A stretch of DNA of 64,000 bases from contig NZ_CP041036.1 in the NCBI RefSeq assembly GCF_006385555.1, forward strand, positions 744,001-808,000. The letters run 5' to 3'. Positions 1 to 8,725 of the stretch are shown here, piece by piece. The stretch is from Shewanella polaris. Its GTDB lineage: Bacteria; Pseudomonadota; Gammaproteobacteria; Enterobacterales; Shewanellaceae. The position numbers were made by a program, and so were the translations under genes. The notes beneath the pieces are model-generated. The model was not told where the DNA came from and ran no database searches. It saw only the letters and a list, made by a program, of their open reading frames with translations. Within the stretch, counting starts at the first letter, position 1. Every line of letters begins with the position of its first letter.

Positions 1-177
1 ATTTCAATCTAATATTTGATACTAAACCGACTTTGAACATTATCAGTGTGATTTACTTCGTATATTTAAAAGATGTTAATGGTTTACTTAATTAAAGTCG
101 TCGTCATCACATAAAATTTATACTGATTGATTAATAATCATATTATTCATTTTCTCGACTGAATTTAATCTATCCTT

Positions 178-1728
178 ATGACCGCAAAAAACATTATCAA
201 TGAAGAAGTAATCTATCCATCGGATTATAAAATTATTTCTACAACAGATTTAGACAGTATCATTACCCATGTTAATGATGACTTCATTACTGTTTGCGGT
301 TATGAAAAAGAAGAACTTATCAATAAACCCCATAATGTGATTCGTCATCCTGATATGCCAAAAGCCGCATTTGCTAATTTGTGGGATACCATTAAGCAAG
401 GGCAAAGCTGGATGGGGTTAGTAAAGAACCGTTGTAAAAGTGGCAAATATTATTGGGTAAATGCCTATGTTACCCCCATTAAGCGCAACGGTAAAATTGT
501 CGAATATCAGTCAGTTAGAACCAAACCTGAAGTTGAACTCACTGACCGTGCTCAAGCTTGTTACGATGCCGTCAATGCAGGTAAAGCTGCCAAACCAAAG
601 TTTGGCGCTAGCATTATTACGAAGCTATTTTTGGCCTGGTTGCTGTCTGTGGGGTTATTATTGTCATTACCTTACTCTAGTGCTTTCCTTACGATCCTGA
701 CATTTATTGTCGCCATCATATGTTTTTGTCGTCCGCTTTATGTGCTTAAGCAGCGCTTTGATAATATGCTTAAGCTAAGTAAGAAAGTACATGATAATCC
801 ACTAAATCAATTTGTTTACACTGGTTATGTCGATGAGCTTTCTCACTTAGAGTTAAGCCTGCGGATGCAAAAGGCTGAGACACTTGCTGTTGTTGGACGT
901 ATTAAAGACAGTGGCGAGGAGCTTCAGCAAGGTTTAGAAGAGCATCAACAACAAAACCAAGCTAATCAAACTCAATTGGTTGAGCAATCGCAGAACCTTG
1001 AACAAGTTGTTAGCGCAATCGGAAAAATGAGTACATCTGTTACTGAAATAGCCCGAAATACCACTAATTCAACGATGGAAATCCATCAACTTGTTGAGCA
1101 AATGCAAGCGACTAAAGTGGCATTAGTTAACAGCCAAACTGCCACCACTGAAATTAATAAATTATTGGAAGAATCTCGGGTTGCTATTTCTGCTTTAAAT
1201 CAACAATGCCAAAGTGTGAATAAAGTCGTTGATGTTATCGAAAGTATTGCTGATCAAACAAACTTGCTAGCGCTCAATGCAGCCATTGAAGCCGCTCGTG
1301 CTGGAGAGACTGGCAGAGGATTTGCTGTAGTTGCTGATGAAGTGCGTAATTTGGCCAGTCGCTCAGCCGCCTCTGCTCATGAAATACACGCTATTATAAA
1401 TACACTTAGCCGAACGACAGCAGAGGCTGTTGTACAAATGGAACAAAGTCATTCGTTAACAAGTAAGAGTTTTGATTCCAGTAAAATGCTCGAACAAAGC
1501 CTCAATTCTGTTAGTGAAGTGATGATGATTATCGAAAGTAATGGACAACAAATTTCTGTTGCTGCTGAAGAGCAAGCCGCAGTTGTTAATCAAATTCATG
1601 ACAATGCTATGGTGCTACAAGATGGTATTAAGACATTTGAAAAAAATTGCCACAAGGCTTCAATACATGGCCAAGAGATTAGCGCCCAAGGTATTCGTCA
1701 AACTGAATTGGTATCGCAGTTTAATTAG
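178..1728 (+). CDS. PAS-domain methyl-accepting chemotaxis protein (Aer-like)
   Basis: Energy- or redox-taxis receptor that would signal through CheW/CheA. Residues about 10-118 form a PAS domain of the Aer type, with the conserved run [14 protein letters not shown] hydrophobic hairpin at about 147-190 anchors the protein with almost no periplasmic part, so sensing is probably cytoplasmic. The C-terminal half is a coiled-coil MCP signalling domain whose hairpin tip, [19 protein letters not shown], starts near residue 359. No C-terminal CheR pentapeptide is present. The gene stands alone: the only thing downstream is a decayed insertion sequence. A flavin cofactor, as in E. coli Aer, is inferred from the PAS type and not visible directly. 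Class is secure; the stimulus is unknown. Confidence 0.93.
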   Translation: MTAKNIINEEVIYPSDYKIISTTDLDSIITHVNDDFITVCGYEKEELINKPHNVIRHPDMPKAAFANLWDTIKQGQSWMGLVKNRCKSGKYYWVNAYVTPIKRNGKIVEYQSVRTKPEVELTDRAQACYDAVNAGKAAKPKFGASIITKLFLAWLLSVGLLLSLPYSSAFLTILTFIVAIICFCRPLYVLKQRFDNMLKLSKKVHDNPLNQFVYTGYVDELSHLELSLRMQKAETLAVVGRIKDSGEELQQGLEEHQQQNQANQTQLVEQSQNLEQVVSAIGKMSTSVTEIARNTTNSTMEIHQLVEQMQATKVALVNSQTATTEINKLLEESRVAISALNQQCQSVNKVVDVIESIADQTNLLALNAAIEAARAGETGRGFAVVADEVRNLASRSAASAHEIHAIINTLSRTTAEAVVQMEQSHSLTSKSFDSSKMLEQSLNSVSEVMMIIESNGQQISVAAEEQAAVVNQIHDNAMVLQDGIKTFEKNCHKASIHGQEISAQGIRQTELVSQFN

Positions 1729-1894
1729 ACGATTAATGATTAACGTTAACCCTTGATATTGATTGGCGACTCCTCGAGTCTGAATTCTTGCTATCCCATC
1801 CATAGTCAGTTTCGTTGGCTATGGATAATACATTATTATGTTATACCCCTCTTTAATTGTAGATACTTCATCGCGTTATAATAGATTCTGAGAT

Positions 1895-2206
1895 ATGAGG
1901 TGTCACACACGCAGAAAATGATATCTGGATGCGTTCAACATTGAAACCGTTAAACTGGTCTCTGAGCATAGTTATAAAATCGTAAATGTTACCGATAGAT
2001 AAGGTGGCACCTCCAACAGTTTGCACAACTGGATTAACAAGTTTGATAAGCCAGAAAAGCAACACATCACCATTGATAATCAATAAGACCAAATACGTAA
2101 ACTCAAGGTGAAGCTTCGGCGTGTCAACGAAGAGCGTATTACTCTGAAGATGGCCGTCGTTTACTTTGCAAGCGAGTCAAGCGAAGTACACGTTCATAAA
2201 GTTTAG
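1895..2206 (+). pseudogene. IS3-family OrfA remnant with in-frame stops
   Basis: Reading from the ATG at 1895 gives one continuous frame to the TAG at 2204-2206, interrupted by internal stop codons. It contains pieces typical of IS3 OrfA: FNIETVKLVSEHSYKIV (start of the HTH), LHNWINKFDKPEKQH, and the leucine-zipper and end region IRKLKVKLRRVNEERITLK followed by VVYFASES. Three premature stops (TGA at codon 9, TAA after VTDR, TAA after IDNQ) show it is dead. No frameshift is needed within this part, so decay was mainly by point mutation. Confidence 0.75.
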
Positions 2207-2341
2207 TCTTAAGCAGTATTTAGTGAAAATCTTATGCGAAATACTTGGAACCTAACGTAGTGGTTCCTATGTCTGTTCAAATTAGTGTAGCTTGCGAAAA
2301 GAGTACAAGCTTGGGCCAGTATAAGCCGAAAAATAAACGGT

Positions 2342-2555
2342 TATGATAATGCTGTAGCGGTGAGTTTCTTTTTACTTCTGAAAAAGGCTGGGTTAAGCGA
2401 AAAGTTTATAAAACCAGAAATGAAACACGCTCAGAAATATTTAACTCATTTGAATTCGGAAGAAGAGATGAGAGTACAATTATAAAGATCGTTTATATAG
2501 TCAAGTATGGCATCATAGTGGTAATAACGGATCAAGTTCGAGAAGTGATATTTGA
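2342..2555 (+). pseudogene. IS3-family OrfB C-terminal fragment
   Basis: Starting near 2342 the translation gives YDNAVAVSFFLLLKK, which matches the YDNAxAESFF motif around the last catalytic Glu of IS3 OrfB; the Glu position is Val here. After a frame change near 2390 the next piece reads VKRKVYKTRNETRSEIFNS. A further shifted piece near 2510 reads HHSGNNGSSS, resembling the transposase C-terminus. At least two frameshifts and loss of the N-terminal two thirds make it a clear pseudogene. Confidence 0.7.
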
Positions 2556-2590
2556 GAACCTAAAAAGTATCTAGCAAGCTGGTGCCTACC

Positions 2591-2631
2591 GTAAAGTAAA
2601 AAATACCACTCGCTTTTAAGCGAGTGGTATT
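2591..2631 (-). terminator. Rho-independent terminator of the octaheme cytochrome gene
   Basis: Perfect 14-bp inverted repeat 2602-2615 / 2618-2631 with a 2-nt loop. On the minus strand it is followed by TTTTTACTTTAC. It lies 34 nt beyond the cytochrome stop codon and separates it from the IS remnant. Confidence 0.85.
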
Positions 2632-2664
2632 AGGTTTATATTAACTTTTTTCTATTTGATGGAA

Positions 2665-4641
2665 TTAATCTTTTTTGTCACCATCACTGGCGCTATCACT
2701 ATCACTATCACTGTCGCTATTAATATCACTCAGTAATTTAAACGCTTCAAGACGTTTTTCACCAGCCACTAATTTTTCACGTTCTTCATCTGTGAATACA
2801 CCAGGAGTTGGGAAGTCGTCTGTATGACAGCTAGAACATGCATTTGGCATAATATCGAATTTAACACAGCCAACAACATTAATTGGGTAATTGAAGTTGT
2901 CGTAGCATAACTCTTTAATCGCCTGAATACTTTCCCAATCTTTCGTTAATTGTGCATCAGGATCTGCACCAGCTTCAGTATAAGGACGTAGTTCGTCAAA
3001 TCCTTTTAATGAGTCAGTTGGTGTTAATAAATCCCAAGAATGTGATCTACCATCATAACGATGTCCACGGCCACCAGCATGTTTATTCCATGGCATATGG
3101 CAATCTGCACATTTCACATCTGCTAAAGTATGTGATGTTAGTTTGTGTGCACTACTGTCTTTTTCAGCATGACAGCTTATACACAGTAGATCTGTATCAT
3201 CTTCTCCACCAAACTTGATTTCTTGTGAGTGAGGATCATGACAAGTCACACAAGACATTCCATATTTGCCATGTTTTGACTCTGCAAGCTCTAAACCATG
3301 AGTTCTAATATGACGTCTGATTGTGGTTCCAGGCCAATAACTCACATTATCAGAAGATGAACCTTGGAATTCATCAATATTGTCACCAGGATTAGGGAAC
3401 ATACCGTGGCCTAATGGATTGTCAGCATTAAACTTGTAACCATAACCTTTTTGGATTGCCGCAGGACTATTTAGAGATATTGGTGCTATATGGCATACAT
3501 TACATTCATCTCCTGCTTGGTCACCAGTAAGATCTTTTGTTGGTTGAATAATGTCATCAGGGCTCATAGTACGAGCATGTGCTGCTCCTGGGCCATGACA
3601 TTTTTCACAAGCAATACCAAACTCTACCGTTTTACTCGTATTATCAATTGGAATGACGCGATTGCCAAATACGGTATCTTTAATTTCCCAGCTTGTGACT
3701 TCATAACCTGTGGTATGACACTCTATACACAAGTTAGTAAAACCAAATGCACGTTTACTTAGCTCAAGTTTGTCGCCAGTAAATAAACTGCCATCTGAAT
3801 TGAAGAAGAAAATACCGCTGGTTAAAGGGGTCCATTGGTTATCTGGAGAGGGTTCTTTAGGATTACTAGCTTCCCAATCCCAATAAATGAATGGCATAGT
3901 AATATAGTTTTGATTGGCTTCGTCCCAGCTTAAAAACATTTGTGTCGCTTTATATCCAACAGCATCAATTTGAAAACTAAGATCGTTGCTACTGTCCACA
4001 GCATCATGAATAGTCACCCAATATTTTTCGTCCTTCATGAACGAGGTGTATTGGTGTTTTCCGCTATCTGTAAATGTTAATGGTTCAGTTTCTGTTCCCC
4101 AAGGTGCAGTTATAGTATTGCCATCCATATATAGCTTTCTAAGCATTGTGGCATGGCGAGAACCTTTCCAATCATTATATTTATCTTGGTGACATGTCGC
4201 ACAGGTTTCTGCTCCAGCGTATTCACCGCGACTAATTACCGCATTTTCATCGGCTTTATCTAAAATGGTAATCGTGATAGTTGATGATGCTTCCAATGAA
4301 CCATCGCTGATAGTGTAGTTAAATGTTTTATCACCTACTTCATCAATTGGGGCGGTATAACTGATAATGTCACCGCTAATAACTAAACCTTCAGCAGAGA
4401 TAATTGATAATGTATCGTTTTCAGGATCGGTGTCATTATCGAGTACATCTACGGTAATTGTTTCGCCCTGAGTGACAGTGGCTAAATCTGGGAATGCTTG
4501 AGGACTTTGATTTTCCGTAGGAGTAGTTGGCGTGGTTGGTTCGATAGCAACTGTATCGCTGTCACTATCAGAACCACATGCTGATAATATGAGGCATATT
4601 GTGGTAGTTAATAATATAGGTTTAAATCGTTTATTCATCAT
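2665..4641 (-). CDS. Octaheme c-type cytochrome lipoprotein with Ig/cadherin-like domain
   Basis: Probable electron-transfer protein of the periplasm or outer membrane. The N-terminus is a lipoprotein signal with lipobox LSAC (Cys22); Gly at +2 is compatible with outer-membrane sorting. A Ser/Asp linker follows, then a cadherin/Ig-like module (about 47-127, with LDNDTDPENDTLS). Eight CXXCH heme sites follow: CATCH (147-151), CIECH, CEKCH, CNVCH, CVTCH, CISCH, CADCH and CSSCH. The first sits in a cytochrome c554-like context (DKYNDWKGSRHA) and three form a closely spaced doubled-CXXCH section. The C-terminus is a second Ser/Asp repeat (SDSDSDSDSASD). It stands alone with its own terminator, so no partner is visible. 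It does not look like the Mtr decahemes; substrate and direction of electron flow are unknown. Confidence 0.88.
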   Translation of the reverse strand: MMNKRFKPILLTTTICLILSACGSDSDSDTVAIEPTTPTTPTENQSPQAFPDLATVTQGETITVDVLDNDTDPENDTLSIISAEGLVISGDIISYTAPIDEVGDKTFNYTISDGSLEASSTITITILDKADENAVISRGEYAGAETCATCHQDKYNDWKGSRHATMLRKLYMDGNTITAPWGTETEPLTFTDSGKHQYTSFMKDEKYWVTIHDAVDSSNDLSFQIDAVGYKATQMFLSWDEANQNYITMPFIYWDWEASNPKEPSPDNQWTPLTSGIFFFNSDGSLFTGDKLELSKRAFGFTNLCIECHTTGYEVTSWEIKDTVFGNRVIPIDNTSKTVEFGIACEKCHGPGAAHARTMSPDDIIQPTKDLTGDQAGDECNVCHIAPISLNSPAAIQKGYGYKFNADNPLGHGMFPNPGDNIDEFQGSSSDNVSYWPGTTIRRHIRTHGLELAESKHGKYGMSCVTCHDPHSQEIKFGGEDDTDLLCISCHAEKDSSAHKLTSHTLADVKCADCHMPWNKHAGGRGHRYDGRSHSWDLLTPTDSLKGFDELRPYTEAGADPDAQLTKDWESIQAIKELCYDNFNYPINVVGCVKFDIMPNACSSCHTDDFPTPGVFTDEEREKLVAGEKRLEAFKLLSDINSDSDSDSDSASDGDKKD

Positions 4642-5216
4642 TGTTCATCCTAAAGTTTATCCTTTGATATTATTTACTTAACGTAAACCCGCCTATAAAT
4701 AAGAATTTATATTTAAGGTGTTATAAATACCGAACGATTTCTTTTAAATGTTTATATTTATTTTAGCTATGGTTATATATGTTTTAAGTTTATTTTATTA
4801 GACTTTTTATAAGCATAAACTCTCCTAGTTAATAAATTTGCATTTGGTAATTCAATTAAGTGACGCATGTATTAAATGGGTTTGTTTTATATTGTTTATT
4901 ACCTAAAATTAATTTAACGAAATGCTAACCTAATTCTTGACCGATTGCTCCAAAATTGTAGAGTGGAATACCTAATTAGTGATAGGTGTCAATTTTATCT
5001 ATTGGAATGAGCGTTCAAACAAGAAGATATATGTAAGAGTTTAAGTTTGTTAAGTTGTTGCTAATAAAGTGATTGGTTTATAATAAAATTAGATATTAGA
5101 TTTTTAAGTCAGCTGATTAATTTGACTTAGCACACAGTTAACTCATCCCCTGAATGATACGTTTACTCGGGAGAGTTTTCTTTAAATTAACAACATTCTT
5201 AAATTTACGAGGTTCT
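4642..5216. other. Divergent intergenic region, cytochrome and TetR genes
   Basis: A 575-nt AT-rich region holding the promoters of the leftward octaheme gene and the rightward TetR gene. A TetR-style imperfect palindrome TGAGCGTTCA lies at 5008-5017, about 200 nt upstream of the TetR start. No coding sequence, terminator or tRNA is evident. Confidence 0.4.
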
Positions 5217-5819
5217 ATGGCCGCGGGACGAAAAAAAGAGTTTGATGAGGCTGCTGTTTTAGATTCTGCCATGAAAGTATTTTGGCAAAAAGGTTATGTA
5301 GGAACCTCTATGAGTGACCTAACTGAAAGCATGGGGATCAAAAAACAAAGCTTATACAATGCTTTTATTAGTAAAGAACAACTATTCATTAAAGCTACGG
5401 ATTTATACCTCAACAATAGATATGCTAATAATTTCAGTCTACTTTATCAGGAAAATATTTCTTTAAGTGAAAGGATGAGGAATTGTATGATGTCAATTCT
5501 CGTTCGCCAATGTGATTCTACTGAACACAAAGGTTGCTTTGTCACATTATGCCAATCTGATCTAGATAGTGACAATATGCCTGCAGAAGCAACACAGAAG
5601 TTGATTGATTCAGATAATGACATTCTAAATATGTGGGTAGATCTGTTTTTAACGGATCCAGAATCAATTGCATTAGGTCTTAATAAACGGGCTAATGAGT
5701 GTTCAATGTGTATTTTTACAACCCTAAAAGGGACGGCTTGCATGTCTAGAATCAATACCCCTTCAACTGATCTTACTTGTGTTATAGAAAATTGTCTGAA
5801 AAATATAGGGTTACATTAA
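5217..5819 (+). CDS. TetR/AcrR family transcriptional regulator
   Basis: DNA-binding repressor of the TetR class, 200 residues from the chosen start. The N-terminal HTH reads KVFWQKGYVGTSMSDLTESMG followed by IKKQSLYNAFISKEQLF, the usual helix 2 to helix 4 pattern; the rest is a ligand-binding helical domain rich in Cys. The open frame extends upstream to 5154, but the ATG at 5217 is preferred because ACGAGG precedes it at 5206-5212 and it yields the family-typical start AAGRKKEFDE. It is divergent from the octaheme cytochrome gene, a possible target, but they are separated by nearly 600 nt. The effector is unknown. Confidence 0.88.
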   Translation: MAAGRKKEFDEAAVLDSAMKVFWQKGYVGTSMSDLTESMGIKKQSLYNAFISKEQLFIKATDLYLNNRYANNFSLLYQENISLSERMRNCMMSILVRQCDSTEHKGCFVTLCQSDLDSDNMPAEATQKLIDSDNDILNMWVDLFLTDPESIALGLNKRANECSMCIFTTLKGTACMSRINTPSTDLTCVIENCLKNIGLH

Positions 5820-6428
5820 GACATTGGATTATTAAGGTCAGACTCTCACTATATATTAATTTTTTTGTTCGTTAATGGTACTCCTGATTTTGTACTAATT
5901 CTGAGTTTGGATAACAAAAAATACCTATTCAAATTCACTCAATTTCGTTAATGATTTTATGTAACTGCTTTTTATCTCTACCTATATAAAAGCCCGATAT
6001 TTTTGAACTCATAAATTTAGAGCCCTTACATCAGCTTATGGCTGTTCCATAACCAACAAGTCAGTGCAATGTATCTATTACCCTGAATTAATTAGAACAT
6101 CACTATCGGTCGATGAAAAGCTAAAGCCTTTTGTCGCACTCGCCAACTGACGATTAAGATCTTAACTATTAATAACTTGAGTATTTACTGACCTCATAGT
6201 ACCTAATGTTACATTCTTAACCTGTTAGCGGTTTGCACTTGTTTTTAGCAGATCCCTACGGGCAGCGTTTGTTGTTCATTTCTACTGCGTTATCGGCTGC
6301 TAATGTAGAATAATTACACTACAAAGCCTCTGCCTTGTAGCTGATGTTTAAGTCAGGAACAACAATTTGCTGCAAAAACGACCTTGAAAGATCAACCGGC
6401 CCTAATTATTATCACTGAATGAATGTCA
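5820..6428. other. Intergenic region between convergent genes, ends in a MITE fragment
   Basis: 609 nt between the TetR gene and the leftward hypothetical gene. The right part (6240-6402) is a truncated copy of the repeat seen complete at 16911-17188. The left 400 nt contain no open frame of note; I looked for transposase remnants on both strands and found nothing convincing. Confidence 0.5.
6240..6402 (+). repeat. Truncated copy of the 16.9-kb MITE
   Basis: From about 6240 the sequence follows the right half of the repeat at 17039-17188: shared blocks include CAGCGTTTGTTG, ACTGCGTTATCG, TCTCTGCCTTGTA and CCTTGAAAGATCAAC. It ends in the same terminal repeat, GATCAACCGGCCC, followed by TA. 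It carries a small insertion (near 6338-6350) relative to the full copy. The left terminal repeat and left half are absent. Confidence 0.82.
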
Positions 6429-7295
6429 TTATTTTATGTTATTAATTCTATTATTAATTAACTCTGTTAAAAGCTTTTGTTGTTTATCTTCGCCACAAAA
6501 TTTTGCATAACCTAATCCATATCCATGCGGGTTTATTTGTGTTGGTAGCTCTACCACTCGATAGCAGTAATCACCTTGTTTCACTATCCGGTTAGGGTCT
6601 AATTTATGGTTAAACGTATGAGGTTGGCTGATATCAACTTCTGGTGATAACACAATAAAATCTAATTGAGGGTCCATCTCACTCATGGTTCCAGCTGGTT
6701 TATTTTGCAACGCTTTTTGTGAACCGATGAGCACGGCTAATTGATCGCTATTGTGTTGTTGAATAAATTTTGTTGATGCTTGTTGAATTGATAGTGACGT
6801 GGAAATCGACTTTTTAATGTTAGGTTTGGCATTTAGTTTAGTACTTAATTCAGCGTTGTTAAGTTGATGCGGTTTATCTTTGTTTACATTTTTTACAGGC
6901 TTAAGCTGATTTTTGTTAGAGATAATTGATTTGTTAACGGTTTTTATTGTCGTTTGCGAGGTGACTACTTGTGATGGTATTTTTGGCACAACTAACACTG
7001 ATGAGTCGTGGTTAGCTATAGAGGAAGGATTGTTTAATTTCTCATATTTATCTCGTATCGATTGGTATTGTTTCGCTGTGATTAGGTAACTTTTAATCAT
7101 CTCTGATTTAGGTGATCTAATAAAATTGGCTTTTCTTTGAGACGTGTCTTGATACCAAAACCATGCTATCGCTAAAATGAGCACTGCATGGATGATGAAT
7201 GCGATCATAATAGGCTTAATAAAATGAGCACCATCAGGATTACTCGTTAAGATACGAGTGTGCTGGACATCCCTGAATGTTGTTATTATTTCCAA
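6429..7295 (-). CDS. Single-TM protein of unknown function, TonB-like topology
   Basis: Not recognised. About 29 cytoplasmic residues are followed by one hydrophobic segment (MIAFIIHAVLILAIAWFWY). A long Lys/Asn/Ser/Gln-rich low-complexity stretch (about 80-190) comes next, then a compact C-terminal part with two Cys (DYCYRVVELP and YAKFCGEDKQQ) that could form a disulfide. This anchor-linker-folded-end layout resembles TonB or other periplasm-spanning proteins, but no TonB C-terminal motif was recognised and no exbB/exbD lies nearby. It is monocistronic and divergent from the pirin gene. Confidence 0.6.
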   Translation of the reverse strand: MEIITTFRDVQHTRILTSNPDGAHFIKPIMIAFIIHAVLILAIAWFWYQDTSQRKANFIRSPKSEMIKSYLITAKQYQSIRDKYEKLNNPSSIANHDSSVLVVPKIPSQVVTSQTTIKTVNKSIISNKNQLKPVKNVNKDKPHQLNNAELSTKLNAKPNIKKSISTSLSIQQASTKFIQQHNSDQLAVLIGSQKALQNKPAGTMSEMDPQLDFIVLSPEVDISQPHTFNHKLDPNRIVKQGDYCYRVVELPTQINPHGYGLGYAKFCGEDKQQKLLTELINNRINNIK

Positions 7296-7660
7296 TGACT
7301 TATCCCATTTTGTTACTGCACTTCAGCACTGTATTATCACATAATCATCAACAGTCTCTTTTTGGATTGTTAATAGAAAGTAAAGTTCAGTTTTATGCTT
7401 GAACAATTGATTTTTCAGGAATTAAGTTGAGGATTTTCATTGTGTAAGGGGTTCTTTTTACTCGAAATATGACGCATTATTATTGGTGTTTTTCAAGACA
7501 GTTATCGTCAGTTTATATACGCAGTATGACTATCTACTAAGCCTATATTTCAAAAGGCATAATCGATTTTATCGAAAGAAAATCATACTATTATGCAATA
7601 TTTATTTCGTTAACTGGCTGCTATTATTCAAAGATTACTGTTTTCATCGTCGAGGTTTTC
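7296..7660. other. Divergent promoter region, hypothetical gene and pirin
   Basis: 365 nt, AT-rich, between divergent genes. The GAGG just upstream of the pirin ATG is its ribosome binding site. No palindrome, repeat or small gene convinced me. Confidence 0.4.
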
Positions 7661-8527
7661 ATGAAAGTACTACAGCGTTTTAGTGCCTTAGCCGCCATGA
7701 ACCACGATGGTGTGAATATCAATCGTATTGCCGATTTTGACCAGCTCCGTTTTGACCCTTATTTAATGATTGATGAAATTAAATTGGATCACCAACAGGA
7801 TTTCATCGCTGGTTTTGCACCCCATCCTCATAGGGGGTTAGAAACATTTACTTATATTGCTGAAGGTAGCTTTGAGCATAGGGATCAATTAGGTAATGTA
7901 AAAGCCATTCATGCCGGTGATGTGCAATGGATGAGTTCGGGTAGCGGTATAGAACATTCTGAAATGCCATTAACGAATGCTAAAAAAGGACTACATGGGT
8001 TCCAAATTTGGCTCAATATGCCCGCTAAAGATAAAATGCGCCCAGCTATTTATCAAGATGCGAGCAAACAGGTTAATCCGAGTATAGATAATGAACACGG
8101 TGCAGCACTTGTTGCCTTGGCGGGGAGTTGGGGGTTCAATCTACAACCCCACAAGATAACCTCAAGTATTCAAGGTTTAGCTGGCCATGGGGCTATTGCT
8201 GATTTAACGTTAGCTAAGTATGGTCACGGCACGCTTAATTTAGCAGAGCACCAAACAGTGTGTGTTTATATTTATCGTGGAGAACTGCACTATATTGATG
8301 CTCTAGGTTTACGAGAAACAGCGGGTGCTGGGCAACTTTTGATTTTAGATCCAAATGACGTGAGCCACTTTCAAACGGAATCGACAGGGGCAGGATTATT
8401 GTTGCTTGTAGGTACACCGATTAATGAAAAAATTGTGCGTAAAGGGCCGTTTGTGATGAATACCCAAGCGGAGATTGAACAAGCCGTTGATGATTATCAG
8501 CAAGTTCGCTTTGATAAAATAGGGTAA
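7661..8527 (+). CDS. Pirin family bicupin protein
   Basis: Cupin-fold non-heme iron protein of the pirin family (288 residues, close to the usual 230-300). The N-terminal cupin carries the metal-binding signature FAPHPHRGLETFTYI, then GDVQWMSSGSGIEHSE and GLHGFQIWLNMP, all typical of pirins. Some bacterial homologues act as quercetin 2,3-dioxygenases and others bind metabolic enzymes; the sequence alone cannot decide. The start ATG at 7661 is preceded by GAGG. It is monocistronic, 198 nt upstream of dbpA, with no shared regulation visible. Confidence 0.92.
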   Translation: MKVLQRFSALAAMNHDGVNINRIADFDQLRFDPYLMIDEIKLDHQQDFIAGFAPHPHRGLETFTYIAEGSFEHRDQLGNVKAIHAGDVQWMSSGSGIEHSEMPLTNAKKGLHGFQIWLNMPAKDKMRPAIYQDASKQVNPSIDNEHGAALVALAGSWGFNLQPHKITSSIQGLAGHGAIADLTLAKYGHGTLNLAEHQTVCVYIYRGELHYIDALGLRETAGAGQLLILDPNDVSHFQTESTGAGLLLLVGTPINEKIVRKGPFVMNTQAEIEQAVDDYQQVRFDKIG

Positions 8528-8725
8528 TTTTGGAATTAAAATAACCATTATTTGAAAGAAAGATTTGTCAGCGTACAATGAATAAAATTGCTACAATACT
8601 CCACATATGGCCAAGGGTAATATTGATACGTTGATATTTGATACGTAGATATTAATAACCTTGGCTAATTTGTTTGTGCAGCACTAGTCTGCTTTTTTAG
8701 CTTTCGATATCAGAGGATATTCGCC

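Larger units (their letters stand above)
1895..2555 (+). mobile_element. Degenerate IS3-family insertion sequence remnant
   Basis: Forward-strand translation recovers pieces of both IS3-family reading frames in the right order: an OrfA-like HTH protein at 1895-2206 with in-frame stops, then a C-terminal OrfB (DDE transposase) piece at about 2342-2555. Most of orfB, including the catalytic core, is missing, so the element cannot move by itself. I could not delimit terminal inverted repeats. The similarity call rests on remembered IS3 OrfA/OrfB sequence character, not on a search. Confidence 0.75.

Noticed and set aside
1798..1826. ATCCATAG / CTATGGAT hairpin after the chemoreceptor
   Set aside because: Weak stem with a long loop and no T-run; not counted as a terminator.
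5154..5216. Upstream extension of the TetR gene
   Set aside because: Lacks a ribosome binding site and adds a non-family N-terminus.
5447..5755. 102-residue reverse frame inside the TetR gene
   Set aside because: Antisense shadow; no ribosome binding site and TetR frame explains the region.
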